NCBI RefSeq assembly: GCF_000768685.1
Contig: NZ_AVPK01000013.1
Coordinates: 1-63,764 of the forward strand
Direction: 5' to 3'
Length of the DNA: 63,764 nt
Origin: Knoellia subterranea KCTC 19937
GTDB taxonomy: Bacteria > Actinomycetota > Actinomycetes > Actinomycetales > Dermatophilaceae
Below, in pieces: positions 42,827 through 51,511 of this stretch. The translations under genes were made by a program, and so were the position numbers. The notes beneath the pieces were generated by a model that made no database searches, was not told the origin of the DNA, and saw only the letters and a program-made list of their open reading frames with translations. Within the stretch, counting starts at the first letter, position 1; each line of letters begins with the position of its first letter.

Positions 42827-43702
42827 TCAGCGCAGGGGCGCGAACGTGGACCCGCTGTCCACCGAGCGGACGATCGCAGTGGGTGTCACGACCAGGATCT
42901 CCATGCGCCCGTCGACGATGCTGGCCCCGAGGGCTTGGGGTGGCCCTAGAGGCTTGCCTGAAGCAGGCTTCCAGGTCCGACCGGCGTCGCTGCTCACGAA
43001 CACCGCACCCGATGGGTCGATGCCGACGACCTGACGGGCATCGGCCCAGTCCAGGAGAACCAGTGCCGGCGCCTCGGCCACGGGCGTCCAGGTGTCGCCG
43101 TAGGTGTTTGAGGCCTGGACGCCTGCACTGGTCGCGGCCAGCACGTTTGCACCGTCGGGCGATGCGCCCAATGAGGTCACTTCGGCGGACATGGGCTGGT
43201 TCCGCCAGGTGCGGCCGTCCTCGCTGACCCGCAGGGTGCCGTCATATCCGAGTAGGCCTCGGCTGGACGATGTCAGTGCGTGGAAGTCGGACTGCCCGCC
43301 GCGGGATCGAACTGTCCAGGTCTTCCCGTTGTCGCCCGATTCGATGACGCCCACGGGTTGTGGGAGGTCGGTGCCGACACCGGGATGCCCTGATGAGAGC
43401 AGGTCGCCCGACTCGGTCATCGTGAAGCCCATGAGGTCGACGGTCGGACCGTCGACCCGTGAAGGACCGGAGGCCGTGATCACGAACAGTCCGTCGTGGG
43501 TGGCGACGTAGACATCACCGCTGGTGGGGCGTCGGGCGATCCCGTGCGCGTGCCCGGCGATCAGCGGATTGGGGCTCTGCCCGACAGCGACAGCGGGCTC
43601 TCGCTGGGCTGGGTCATCGGGACCAAACAGTCCGACACTGGCAACGATCAGTGCCGCGAACACGACCGCCGCGAGGAGCGGCAGCAAGATGCGTGATCTC
43701 AT
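42827..43702 (-). CDS. F510_1955 family glycosylhydrolase-like (BNR/sialidase-type propeller), exported
   Basis: A 291-residue protein. The N-terminal helix LLPLLAAVVFAALIVASVGLF is a signal or anchor. The propeller shows repeated BNR-like blades: VIESGDNGKTWTVRSR, LRVSEDGRTWRNQP, VQASNTYGDTWTPVAEA, VFVSSDAGRTWKPAS and IVRSVDSGSTFAPLR (the S.D.G.TW pattern). The HAHGIARRPTSGDVYVATHDGLF opening is typical of this family, which is common in copper islands. Last gene of the minus-strand copper operon, 3 bp after DUF305. No sialidase activity is implied. Confidence 0.8.
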   Translation of the reverse strand: MRSRILLPLLAAVVFAALIVASVGLFGPDDPAQREPAVAVGQSPNPLIAGHAHGIARRPTSGDVYVATHDGLFVITASGPSRVDGPTVDLMGFTMTESGDLLSSGHPGVGTDLPQPVGVIESGDNGKTWTVRSRGGQSDFHALTSSSRGLLGYDGTLRVSEDGRTWRNQPMSAEVTSLGASPDGANVLAATSAGVQASNTYGDTWTPVAEAPALVLLDWADARQVVGIDPSGAVFVSSDAGRTWKPASGKPLGPPQALGASIVDGRMEILVVTPTAIVRSVDSGSTFAPLR

Positions 43703-43705
43703 GGC

Positions 43706-44311
43706 TCAGTCGCCAGTGAGCAGCGACGTCATGGTGGCGATCTCGTGGCTCTGTCCCTCGATGATCGCTTGGGCCAACTTCTTGGCGTCAGCGTCGGAGC
43801 CAGCCGTCAGTTCTGTGCGCGCCATCGCGATCGCACCCTGGTGGTGCTCGATCATCATCTGCAGCCACATCTTGTCGAACGCGGCGCCCGCGGCGGTCTC
43901 GAGCTGACCCATCTCCTCCATGCTCATCATGCCGTCGCCGTGCTGCATGCCCGTCGCCGCCGGGACGGGTTCACCCCACGCCTGCAGCCAGCCCGACATC
44001 TGCTTGATCTCGGGATCCTGTGCGGCCTGGATCTGCGATGCGAGGTCTTTGACCTCTTGGCTGCTGGAGCGGGTGGGCACCATCGCGGCCATCGTCACCG
44101 CCTGAGCGTGGTGCGGGATCATGTCGGTCGCGAACGTCACGTCGGCGTCGTTGTGCGCTCCCGGGGCGGACGTTCCCGAGGCGGGCGTCGTGGCCGCGCC
44201 GGGACTGGTGTTGGTCATATTGCTCACGTCATGCCCGCCGTTATCGGTGCAGGCGGACAGGGTCGCGGCCGCGAGGGCGGACACGACAAAGACACGGGTG
44301 ATGCGCTTCAT
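43706..44311 (-). CDS. DUF305 lipoprotein, copper-island type
   Basis: A 201-residue protein. A signal peptide ends in the lipobox LSAC (Cys21), followed by a Thr/Ser/Pro linker. The ferritin-like DUF305 helices carry the conserved metal-site candidates: FATDMIPHHAQAVTMAAM, SGWLQAWGE and FDKMWLQMMIEHHQGAIAMAR, with paired His and many Met. The family occurs with copper-resistance genes and is thought to bind metal outside the membrane. Downstream of the DUF6153 gene and reading away from the CsoR-type operator. Confidence 0.88.
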   Translation of the reverse strand: MKRITRVFVVSALAAATLSACTDNGGHDVSNMTNTSPGAATTPASGTSAPGAHNDADVTFATDMIPHHAQAVTMAAMVPTRSSSQEVKDLASQIQAAQDPEIKQMSGWLQAWGEPVPAATGMQHGDGMMSMEEMGQLETAAGAAFDKMWLQMMIEHHQGAIAMARTELTAGSDADAKKLAQAIIEGQSHEIATMTSLLTGD

Positions 44312-44386
44312 GGGTCAATCTCCGTTTCGAGGGGTCTGGCTGGGCGTGCAGGAAGGAGTCGGACGCGGGCACTGCCCGCGTACAGC

Positions 44387-44890
44387 TCACGTCCGCAGCA
44401 CACAAACCTCGATCGGTGACAGCGCCATCCGGCGCAACGGTGAGCGCACAGCCACACCCGCATGCGACCACGAGAGGAGCATCAGGGCAACGCGCCCGCG
44501 CAACAGGTGCCGCAGAGCCACCAGCAACGCCAACGCGAGCAAACTCGACACCACCGCCAAGCACATGGCAGCCAAGGCATCCCCACCCGGCGCCAAGCAC
44601 CCAAAGCACGTCGCGGTGATGACCTCAGAGTTCAACGCCTTTGTGACAGTGGCGCCGTCGGGATCCGCAACGCTGTGGTGGGAGCCCGAACCCGTCGTAG
44701 GCGAGGCCGTGGGCGCCCCGATCGTGCCCGCCGCCAGCATCTGGTGAGACTCGCTACCAGCCGACCCCGCCGCGCCGTGGTGTCCAGCGCCCATGGAATG
44801 CATCCCCACCACGGCCAACACCAGCACGAAGACGGCCACGAGCCGCCATCCGCGCCGTGCCGCCGCAACTGAGGTCAACATGCGGCCCAT
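44387..44890 (-). CDS. DUF6153 family His-rich membrane protein
   Basis: A 167-residue protein. The first helix [23 protein letters not shown] is followed by a His/Ser loop (GSHHSVAD), then CFGCLAPGG and a second helix, [21 protein letters not shown]. These features match DUF6153 in actinobacterial copper loci. The His, Met and CxxC positions could handle copper at the membrane. The ATG at 44890 has GGTGAG upstream. First gene of the minus operon, 65 bp from the operator. Confidence 0.72.
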   Translation of the reverse strand: MGRMLTSVAAARRGWRLVAVFVLVLAVVGMHSMGAGHHGAAGSAGSESHQMLAAGTIGAPTASPTTGSGSHHSVADPDGATVTKALNSEVITATCFGCLAPGGDALAAMCLAVVSSLLALALLVALRHLLRGRVALMLLSWSHAGVAVRSPLRRMALSPIEVCVLRT

Positions 44891-44954
44891 TCTCTCACCC
44901 GCCAACGCGTCGATCCCAGAGCGTCCTCTCCCCTGAACCGAACCACTGGACTCA

Positions 44955-44973
44955 GATACCCCCCTGGGGTATC
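44955..44973. promoter_or_regulatory. CsoR-type copper operator in the divergent copper promoter
   Basis: GATACCCCCCTGGGGTATC is a palindrome with 8-bp arms (44955-44962 and 44966-44973), the classical CsoR/RicR recognition pattern TACCCC..GGGGTA. It lies between the DUF6153-DUF305-F510 operon and copZ-copA, so one site could control both. CsoR releases it when it binds Cu(I). No csoR gene is present in the window. Confidence 0.85.
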
Positions 44974-45031
44974 GTCTCCAGTGTTGCCCGCCCCGCGCAA
45001 GGCGCTGGACCACCATCGAGAGGCCCCACCC

Positions 45032-45232
45032 ATGAACACCACCACAGTCACCGTCCAAGGCATGACCTGCGGCGGCTGCGCCACCAAGGTGAGCGCCGCT
45101 GTCGAAGCCCTCGCGGGCATCTCGAGCGCCGAGGTCGACTTGGGCGCTGGGACCCTGACCGCCACCGGACAGGACGTCGACGAGGCCGCTGTGCGCGCCG
45201 CCATCGCCTCCGCCGGCTACCAGACCGCCTGA
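45032..45232 (+). CDS. copZ: copper chaperone, heavy-metal-associated domain
   Basis: A 66-residue HMA protein. [15 protein letters not shown] holds the Cu(I)-binding CxxC (Cys13, Cys16), and the ferredoxin-like fold ends [11 protein letters not shown]. It carries Cu(I) to the ATPase encoded 32 bp downstream. The CsoR-type operator lies about 60 bp upstream. Confidence 0.92.
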   Translation: MNTTTVTVQGMTCGGCATKVSAAVEALAGISSAEVDLGAGTLTATGQDVDEAAVRAAIASAGYQTA

Positions 45233-45264
45233 GCCCACCCAGGCGGACAAAGGAGATGAGCGTT

Positions 45265-47646
45265 GTGAACGACGACACCGAACACGCCAATGCTGTGACC
45301 ACGGTGAAGGATCCTGTCTGCGGGATGGACGTCGATCCCGCTGTCCGTGCGCACCGGTCTGAGCATGACGGCCGCACGTTCCACTTCTGTTCTGCGCGCT
45401 GCAAGGCCACGTTCGATGACGATCCTGCGGCGTACTCTTCGGCGAGCACCGACGGTCCCGACCGCGGCGCGCATGACCATCACAGCCAAGGGTCTGGCGG
45501 GGACGGCGCAGCAACGACACCGGTGTCTGGAGAAGTCGCGGAGTGGACCTGCCCGATGCACCCGGAAATCCGGCGACCCGGTCCGGGTTCGTGCCCGATC
45601 TGCGGGATGGCCCTCGAACCCGTGATGGTGACCGCGGCCAGCGGGCCCAGCCCTGAGCTGGCTGACATGACCCGTCGCTTCTGGACCGGTGTCGCCCTCT
45701 CAGTCCCCGTGGTCATCCTGGGCATGGGTGGCGACCTGATCCCGGCGATCCACGACGCGATCTCACCGCGAGTGTCCGCGTGGTTGCAACTGGTCTTCGC
45801 CACCCCCGTGGTGTTGTGGGCGGGGTGGCCGTTCTTCCAGCGGGGCTGGACCTCGGTGCGCACCCTCAAACTGAACATGTTCACCCTCATTGCCATGGGC
45901 ACCGGCGTCGCCTGGCTGTTCAGCGTCGTGGCCACCCTCACACCGGGGATCTTCCCTGAGGCCTTCCGGATGGATGGTGCGGTCGATGTCTACTTCGAAG
46001 CCGCCTCGGTCATCACCACGCTTGTCCTGCTCGGGCAGGTCCTCGAGCTGCGGGCCCGCGAGCAGACGTCCGGCGCCATTCGGGCCCTACTCGACCTCAC
46101 ACCTGACACCGCGCGTCGGATCAATCCGGACGGCACAGAACATGAGGTGACCCTGGACCAGGTGAACGTGGGTGACCGGTTCCGGGTCCGGCCGGGCGAG
46201 AAGATCCCCGTCGACGGGCTTGTCGAGGAGGGGCGTTCCACCCTTGACGAGTCCTTGGTGACCGGTGAGTCGATGCCGGTGACCAAGGCCGTTGACGACA
46301 CGGTCATCGGCGGGACTATCAACCAAAGCGGGTCGTTGATCGTGCGGGCCGAGAAGGTCGGTCGCGACACCATGCTGGCTCGGATCGTGCAGATGGTCGC
46401 CGACGCGCAGCGCTCCCGCGCACCGATCCAGCGGGTCGCGGACCAGGTGGCGGCATGGTTCGTGCCCGCCGTCATCGTCATCGCGATCGTCGCGTTCGCG
46501 GTGTGGGCCGCGGTCGGTCCCGACCCGCGGCTGGCCCACGCGCTCGTCGTGGCCGTGTCCGTCCTCATCATCGCGTGCCCCTGTGCCCTGGGCCTGGCGA
46601 CACCGATGTCGATCATGGTCGGTGTCGGGCGAGGGGCCGGGCTCGGTGTCCTGATCAAGAATGCCGAAGCGCTCGAGCGAATGGAGAAGGTCGACACCCT
46701 CGTCGTGGACAAGACCGGGACCCTCACCGAGGGCAACCCATCCGTGACGCAGGTCGTCACCACTGCGGAGTTTGAGCAGGACGACCTGCTGCGCCTCGTG
46801 GCCGGGGTCGAACGAGCCTCCGAACACCCCCTGGCAACAGCCATCGTCAACGCCGCCACCCAGGCTGGCCTGACCATCCCGGACGTGGCCGACTTCGATG
46901 CACCTGTGGGCAAGGGTGTGATCGGAACGGTGGAACAGCGCCAGGTCCGGGTCGGCAGCGCATCCTTCCTGACCGATGAAGGAATCGACCCGAGCGCACT
47001 GTCGACACAGGCCGACCAGCTGCGCGCCGACGGAGCAACGGTGATCTTCGCAGGCGTGGACGCCCGGGTCGCGGGGATCATCGCGATCGCCGACCCGGTC
47101 AAGGAGACGACGCCGGCGGCCGTGGAAGCGCTGCGCGCGGAAGGTGTCGAGGTCGTCATGCTCACGGGTGACAACCGGGTCACCGCGCAAGCCGTCGCAC
47201 GCCGGCTCGGCATCGACCAGGTCGAGGCTGAGGTCATGCCCGACCACAAGGCCGACGTCGTCATGCGGCTGCGCAGCCAAGGACGCGTCGTGGCCATGGC
47301 AGGCGACGGCGTCAACGACGCGCCCGCCCTCGCGGCCGCCGACGTGGGCCTGGCAATGGGATCAGGAACCGACGTGGCCATTGAGAGCGCCGGCATCACC
47401 CTTCTCAAGGGCGAAATGACCGGCATCGTGCGAGCACGCAAACTGTCTGAAGCGACCATGTCGAACATCCGTCAGAACCTCGTGTTCGCATTCATGTACA
47501 ACGTCGCCGGCATCCCCATCGCAGCCGGAGTCCTCTACCCCACCTTCGGGCTCCTGCTCTCCCCGATGATCGCCGCAGCAGCGATGGCCCTCTCCTCGGT
47601 CAGCGTCATCGCAAACGCCCTACGTCTGCGCGCACAACGCCTGTAA
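45265..47646 (+). CDS. copA: copper-translocating P1B-type ATPase
   Basis: About 793 residues. Domain order: YHS-like metal domain ([12 protein letters not shown], residues about 14-55), a second metal-binding ribbon ([26 protein letters not shown]), then the P1B core. The core shows [15 protein letters not shown] (CPC metal site), [11 protein letters not shown] (phosphorylated Asp), SEHPLATAI and [11 protein letters not shown]. The last helices contain YNVAGIP and [11 protein letters not shown], the Cu(I)-specific P1B-1 signatures, so it exports Cu(I). The GTG at 45265 is chosen because AAAGGAG lies 9 nt upstream; the ATG at 45256 is too close. A hairpin follows. Confidence 0.92.
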   Translation: MNDDTEHANAVTTVKDPVCGMDVDPAVRAHRSEHDGRTFHFCSARCKATFDDDPAAYSSASTDGPDRGAHDHHSQGSGGDGAATTPVSGEVAEWTCPMHPEIRRPGPGSCPICGMALEPVMVTAASGPSPELADMTRRFWTGVALSVPVVILGMGGDLIPAIHDAISPRVSAWLQLVFATPVVLWAGWPFFQRGWTSVRTLKLNMFTLIAMGTGVAWLFSVVATLTPGIFPEAFRMDGAVDVYFEAASVITTLVLLGQVLELRAREQTSGAIRALLDLTPDTARRINPDGTEHEVTLDQVNVGDRFRVRPGEKIPVDGLVEEGRSTLDESLVTGESMPVTKAVDDTVIGGTINQSGSLIVRAEKVGRDTMLARIVQMVADAQRSRAPIQRVADQVAAWFVPAVIVIAIVAFAVWAAVGPDPRLAHALVVAVSVLIIACPCALGLATPMSIMVGVGRGAGLGVLIKNAEALERMEKVDTLVVDKTGTLTEGNPSVTQVVTTAEFEQDDLLRLVAGVERASEHPLATAIVNAATQAGLTIPDVADFDAPVGKGVIGTVEQRQVRVGSASFLTDEGIDPSALSTQADQLRADGATVIFAGVDARVAGIIAIADPVKETTPAAVEALRAEGVEVVMLTGDNRVTAQAVARRLGIDQVEAEVMPDHKADVVMRLRSQGRVVAMAGDGVNDAPALAAADVGLAMGSGTDVAIESAGITLLKGEMTGIVRARKLSEATMSNIRQNLVFAFMYNVAGIPIAAGVLYPTFGLLLSPMIAAAAMALSSVSVIANALRLRAQRL

Positions 47647-47659
47647 ACGCCAAGCAAGC

Positions 47660-47700
47660 AGCGCCACCCAGGTGTCACTCGACGTCACCCAGGTGGCGCT
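47660..47700. terminator. hairpin terminator after copA
   Basis: AGCGCCACC (47660-47668) pairs with GGTGGCGCT (47692-47700), 13 bases after the stop; a shorter inner stem is possible. Confidence 0.65.
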
Positions 47701-47947
47701 AGGGGTACGTGACCGACACTCTCGGCCCGGCGGGTCAACGCTGCTCGAGCCAGCGATTTTGCGGACGAACGGTGAATGGTCCGAATCTCAGTAGTGATCG
47801 TTCGCGCACGCACACCTGGCGGGCGTGCGCCGGTAGCGCGGTGGGTTTCCCGGGATGCTGCGGTACGTGCTCTCTGGCGAAATCCGGCGGACGGTGTAGT
47901 GCGTAGGGCGTCTTGGTGAAAGGCTGTGCGGCAAGTGAGGAGCCGCC
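47701..47947. other. gene-free stretch between copA and the zinc-finger gene
   Basis: About 250 bp with no supported gene. It is somewhat less GC-rich around 47,750-47,800 and contains GGCGGGCGTGCGCC-type inverted words, but I find no clear promoter. Confidence 0.35.
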
Positions 47948-48106
47948 ATGCGCGTCAGCACCACCGGAAAAGTGGCCGAACCCGTTCGGGCGTGTGGCTG
48001 TTGCGGCCGTGAGCGCCGTCGGCTTGCCGAACTTGGGTCCACGCCGGGGGTGTACATCTGCCGGCTGTGCGCGCTGTGGGCGGTGCGGCGGGCGTCCCGC
48101 CGGTGA
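47948..48106 (+). CDS. 52-residue ClpX-type C4 zinc-finger protein
   Basis: The ATG at 47948 follows GAGGAGCCGCC and the frame ends at TGA 48104-48106. The product reads VRACGCCGRERRRLAELGS, then TPGVYICRLCALW. Two CxxC pairs 20 residues apart with PGVYIC match the zinc-binding domain at the N-terminus of ClpX (CSFCG...PGVYICDEC). Only that domain is present. It might bind DNA, RNA or a protease adaptor, or buffer metal. It is convergent with the MerR gene and lies in the middle of a metal island, so a metal-linked role is plausible but unproven. Confidence 0.7.
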   Translation: MRVSTTGKVAEPVRACGCCGRERRRLAELGSTPGVYICRLCALWAVRRASRR

Positions 48107-48109
48107 CGA

Positions 48110-48508
48110 TCAGCTGCTCGGGATGATGTGGCAGATGCCGTCCTCGTGGCAGGCCGCCGGGTCCAGGGTGGCGGCGCGGTTCCGGAGCCGGCGGACCTCC
48201 GCCCGGGTCGCCTCGAGTTCAGCGATGCGCTCGTCGAGCGCGGTCGCGTGCCGATCGAGCAGCGCCGTGACATGAAAGCACGGTGGGCCCTGGTCCTCGC
48301 GGACCGCCATGACGGTGCGGATCTCCGCGAGGGTGAGACCGGCCGCTTGCGCGGCCCGCACGAAAGCGAGTCGGGCCGGCGCAGTCTCGTCGTAGTCCCG
48401 GTATCCCGCCGCTGTCCGTGCTGGTGGGGGCAGGACCCCGGCCTCCTCGTAAAACCTCAGCGCCTTGGTCGTCAGACCGGCGCGCTCGGCCAGCTCTCCG
48501 ATTTGCAC
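48110..48508 (-). CDS. merR: MerR-family heavy-metal-responsive regulator
   Basis: A 132-residue protein. The HTH MQIGELAERAGLTTKALRFYEEAGVLPPPART with GYRDYD, a long dimerisation helix and three cysteines at 77 (GPPCFHV), 120 (PAACHED) and 126 (GICHI). Tn501 MerR binds Hg(II) with Cys82, Cys117 and Cys126, so the layout fits mercury sensing; ZntR/CadR-like sensing cannot be excluded. A GTG start. Divergent from merA, whose promoter has the overlong spacer that MerR proteins untwist. Confidence 0.8.
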   Translation of the reverse strand: MQIGELAERAGLTTKALRFYEEAGVLPPPARTAAGYRDYDETAPARLAFVRAAQAAGLTLAEIRTVMAVREDQGPPCFHVTALLDRHATALDERIAELEATRAEVRRLRNRAATLDPAACHEDGICHIIPSS

Positions 48509-48525
48509 ATCCTCAGCCTACGACC

Positions 48526-48557
48526 TTGACCTTCCCGTGCGCTGGAACCTTTACGGT
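48526..48557 (+). promoter_or_regulatory. MerR-type promoter of merA with 20-bp spacer
   Basis: TTGACC (48526-48531) and TACGGT (48552-48557) are 20 bp apart, too long for normal sigma-70 use but typical of MerR-family promoters. An imperfect dyad (CCTTCC..GGAACC) lies in the spacer. The -10 ends 6 bp before the merA ATG, so the transcript is likely leaderless. Confidence 0.65.
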
Positions 48558-48563
48558 CTGCTG

Positions 48564-49943
48564 ATGGACAACGAGGACACCTGGGACCTGGTCGTGATCG
48601 GCACGGGTGGCGCAGCGATGGCCGCGGGGATCGAGGCCAGATCACGCGGCAAGTCCGTCCTGCTGGTCGAGCACGGCGTCCTCGGTGGGACGTGCCTCAA
48701 CGTCGGCTGCATCCCAAGCAAGAACCTGCTCGCGGCAGCCGGGCGTCGCCACCAGGCGCTGGTCAACCCCTTCCCGAGCGTCCCGACTGGTGCCGCAGAC
48801 GTGGACCTGCCGGCACTGATGGTGCAGAAGCAGGACCTGATCGACCAGCTCCGGCAGGCCAAATACACCGTCGTAGCCGACGCGCACGGTTTCCAGGTCC
48901 AGTACGGCCACGCCAGCTTTGTCGACCAGGAGACGTTGCAGGTCGACGGCAAGCGGGTCGCCGCACGTGCCTTCGTCGTTGCAACAGGCTCAGTAGTGCA
49001 CATTCCGGACGTGCCGGGCGTGGACACGGTCGACCCGCTGACCAGCACGACCGCGATGGAGCAGCAGGACCTTCCCGGGTCGGTGGTGATCGTCGGCGGC
49101 GGCTATGTCGGCCTGGAGCAGGCTCAACTGTGGGCCCACTTGGGTGTGCGCGTCACTGTCGTCGGCCGGTTGGCGCCGCACGCTGAGCCGGAGGTCGCCG
49201 ACGTGCTCCGCGGGGTGTTCGCCGACGAGGGCATCACCGTCGTCGAGGAGCGCGCCGCCACTGTGGAGCGCACCGAAAACGGCGACGCTCTGGTCCGGAC
49301 CGAACTCGGCCATGAAGTGACTGGACAACGACTGCTGATAGCGACCGGTCGACGTGCGAACACCGACGGGCTCGGGTTGGACTCTGCCCGGGTCGGCACC
49401 GACGACCGCGGATACATCACGGTCGACCGGTTTCAGCGCACCAGCAACCCGCGGATCTACGCCGCCGGCGACGTCTCCGGCGCCGCGCAGCACGTCTACG
49501 TGGCGGCGCGCACCGGGCACGCGGCGGCTGCAGGAGCCCTCGGTGAGCCCACCACGGTTGACTACCGGGGGCTGCCGGCGGTGACGTTCACGACCCCGCA
49601 ACTGGCCAGCGCAGGGCTCACGGAAGAGCAAGCGCTGGCCGCCGGGTACGACTGCGACTGCCGGGTCCTGGGCGCGCAGGACATCCCACGGGCCCTGGTC
49701 AACCGCGACACCCGCGGTGTCCTCAAGCTCGTCGTGGACGCGGGCACCGGCAAAGTTCTGGGCGTCCACGCCGCGCTCGACGGCGCCGGGGACGTGATGC
49801 TCGCGGCGACCTACGCGATCAAATACGGCCTAACCGTTGATCAGCTCGCCGACACCTGGGCGCCCTACCTCACGATGAGCGAGGCGCTGCGCATCTGCGC
49901 CGGCCTATTCCGCAGCGACAAACCGACCAGTTGCTGCGCGTGA
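48564..49943 (+). CDS. merA: mercury(II) reductase
   Basis: A 459-residue flavoprotein disulfide reductase. DLVVIGTGGAAMAAGIEA binds FAD, GGTCLNVGCIPSKNLL holds the redox pair Cys44/Cys49, VVIVGGGYVGLEQAQLWAHLG binds NADPH and IYAAGDVSGAAQH follows. The C-terminus ends SCCA, the vicinal Cys pair (457, 458) that hands Hg(II) to the active site and separates MerA from other family members. The N-terminal HMA (NmerA) domain is absent, as in many actinobacterial MerA. It reduces Hg(II) to volatile Hg(0). No merB or Hg transporter is adjacent. Confidence 0.9.
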   Translation: MDNEDTWDLVVIGTGGAAMAAGIEARSRGKSVLLVEHGVLGGTCLNVGCIPSKNLLAAAGRRHQALVNPFPSVPTGAADVDLPALMVQKQDLIDQLRQAKYTVVADAHGFQVQYGHASFVDQETLQVDGKRVAARAFVVATGSVVHIPDVPGVDTVDPLTSTTAMEQQDLPGSVVIVGGGYVGLEQAQLWAHLGVRVTVVGRLAPHAEPEVADVLRGVFADEGITVVEERAATVERTENGDALVRTELGHEVTGQRLLIATGRRANTDGLGLDSARVGTDDRGYITVDRFQRTSNPRIYAAGDVSGAAQHVYVAARTGHAAAAGALGEPTTVDYRGLPAVTFTTPQLASAGLTEEQALAAGYDCDCRVLGAQDIPRALVNRDTRGVLKLVVDAGTGKVLGVHAALDGAGDVMLAATYAIKYGLTVDQLADTWAPYLTMSEALRICAGLFRSDKPTSCCA

Positions 49944-50279
49944 CCGGCCAGCATCCGCGACCTCATCCGCGGCGTGGATCAGGACACCCCCCATGCCGGG
50001 ACTTGGGCGTGCCCGTGCTCGTTGATGTCTGCGCTCCAGCCGGTGTAGGACTACGACCGCGTGCCGCGTCGTCCATCATCGACCGATATCGACCACGGCG
50101 TCGGTGGACGGAACCCGTCGCCCGCGAAAGGCCGGCGTGCCCATCAGGAACTCGGCGAGGTCGGGTCGTCAGCACGCGGATCTCATCGCGGATGATGAGG
50201 CCCGTGAAAGGGCAACGTCTCGTGGGGCAACCACGCGCCGTGGACGTACCTTCCTGCGTGCGGACGTTGAGACGCTGGG
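49944..50279. other. 336-bp stretch without a supported gene
   Basis: No family motif in any frame. Short open frames exist on both strands but lack ribosome-binding sites or recognisable domains. It separates merA from the convergent cadD and may contain a degraded gene. Confidence 0.4.
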
Positions 50280-50867
50280 TCAGAGGCCGAACGCTCCGCC
50301 CTCGATCAGGATGACGAGGCCGAGCACGATGAGGACGAGCGGGAACAAGATGTGCTCCCAACGCTCCAGCACCTCTGCGATCGGTTTGCGGGTGGCCACG
50401 AACTTGGCGGCAAGGACGAGAACGACTACCAGGGCCAAGAACACGACGCAATAGGCCACGAGGGCGCCGGTGCCGACGGTGAGGAAGACCGGCACGTAGA
50501 CCCCGATGTTGTCTCCACCGTTGGCGAAGGTGACTGCGGCCACGGTGAGGGCGCTGATCGGCCTGTCCGCGACGCTGTCGTCGTCGTCCCCGTTGCGCCA
50601 CACCTGCCAGGCGGCGTAGCCCCCAAGCAGCAGTGGGATGAGGCCGAAGTACGGGATGGCGTCGTCGGGAAGGAACAGCCCCGCTCCGAAGGTCACCGCG
50701 AGTGAGGCGAGGAGGATGCCACCGAAACCGAGGTACTGCCCGACGACGATTTTGGTGGTGGTACCTCGTTGCCCGGCTCCGCGCGCGAAGAACAGGGACA
50801 GAACGATGATGTCGTCGATGTTGGTGACCAAGAACAGGCCAATCGCCTGCAACGCGGAGATGATCAA
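50280..50867 (-). CDS. cadD: CadD family cadmium resistance transporter
   Basis: A 195-residue membrane protein with five to six helices. ATNIDDIIVLSLFFARG-like VTNIDDIIVLSLFFARG is the CadD signature, GQYLGFGGILLASLA follows, and TFANGGDNIGVYVPVF is the second conserved loop with Asp and Asn. CadD proteins export or exclude Cd2+. The start ATG overlaps the lspA stop (TGA 50864-50866), and it is the last gene of the cmtR-cadA-lspA-cadD operon. Confidence 0.88.
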   Translation of the reverse strand: MIISALQAIGLFLVTNIDDIIVLSLFFARGAGQRGTTTKIVVGQYLGFGGILLASLAVTFGAGLFLPDDAIPYFGLIPLLLGGYAAWQVWRNGDDDDSVADRPISALTVAAVTFANGGDNIGVYVPVFLTVGTGALVAYCVVFLALVVVLVLAAKFVATRKPIAEVLERWEHILFPLVLIVLGLVILIEGGAFGL

Positions 50868-51511
50868 GTCCCTGTCTCCTTCGTTTCTTCGGTGTCGACG
50901 CTCTTCTTAGTTTCGCCTCGAGAGGACTGCCCGTGCTCGATGGCTGCGACGGCTGAGCTCCGATCGCCGGCGAACGGCAGGTTGGTCGTCATGGAGTGCC
51001 TGTCATGACTCGTGTGGGTGGCCGGGTGGTCCTCCATCGGCTCCGGTTTATTCGTCGTACGTTCGGGGCGGGTGTGCAGCAGGGCGATCACGATGAAGCC
51101 GGTGATGAGGAAGGTGTCGGCGAGGTTGAAGGTGGGCCACCAGCCGGTATGCAGGTAGTCGGTCACCACGCCGTCGCGGGCGCGGTCGACGACGTTGGCG
51201 ACGGCCCCGCCGATCACGGCGCCGCCGGCGGCCCTTTCGACCCACCCCGCCTGGGGCGCCCTGTGCCAGGCATACCCCATAAGCGCTACCGCGATGGCCG
51301 CAGTGACGGTCACGATTACTGCTGCGGGCAGCGCGTTGCCCATGCTGAAGGCCACGCCGGAGTTGTAGGCCAGCTGCAGCTGCAGCAGTCCGAGGTCAAC
51401 CGAGGAGTCGGCGAGCCGGACCTCTGATGCTGCCTTGGCGGCCAAGTCGATCGCGGCAACCGTCACCGCCGCGAGCAGGACCGTCGTGCGTCCGGAGCGG
51501 GCTCGCGTCAT
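50864..51511 (-). CDS. lspA: signal peptidase II (island-borne) with hydrophilic C-terminal extension
   Basis: A 215-residue protein. About 160 residues match LspA: [56 protein letters not shown]. The catalytic aspartates are in NVVDR and NLAD. About 50 residues rich in Glu, Thr, Lys and Ser follow the last helix, beyond the usual length. LspA removes lipoprotein signal peptides. A second copy in cadmium islands is well known, though its benefit is not clear. The ATG overlaps the cadA stop. Confidence 0.88.
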   Translation of the reverse strand: [215 protein letters not shown]

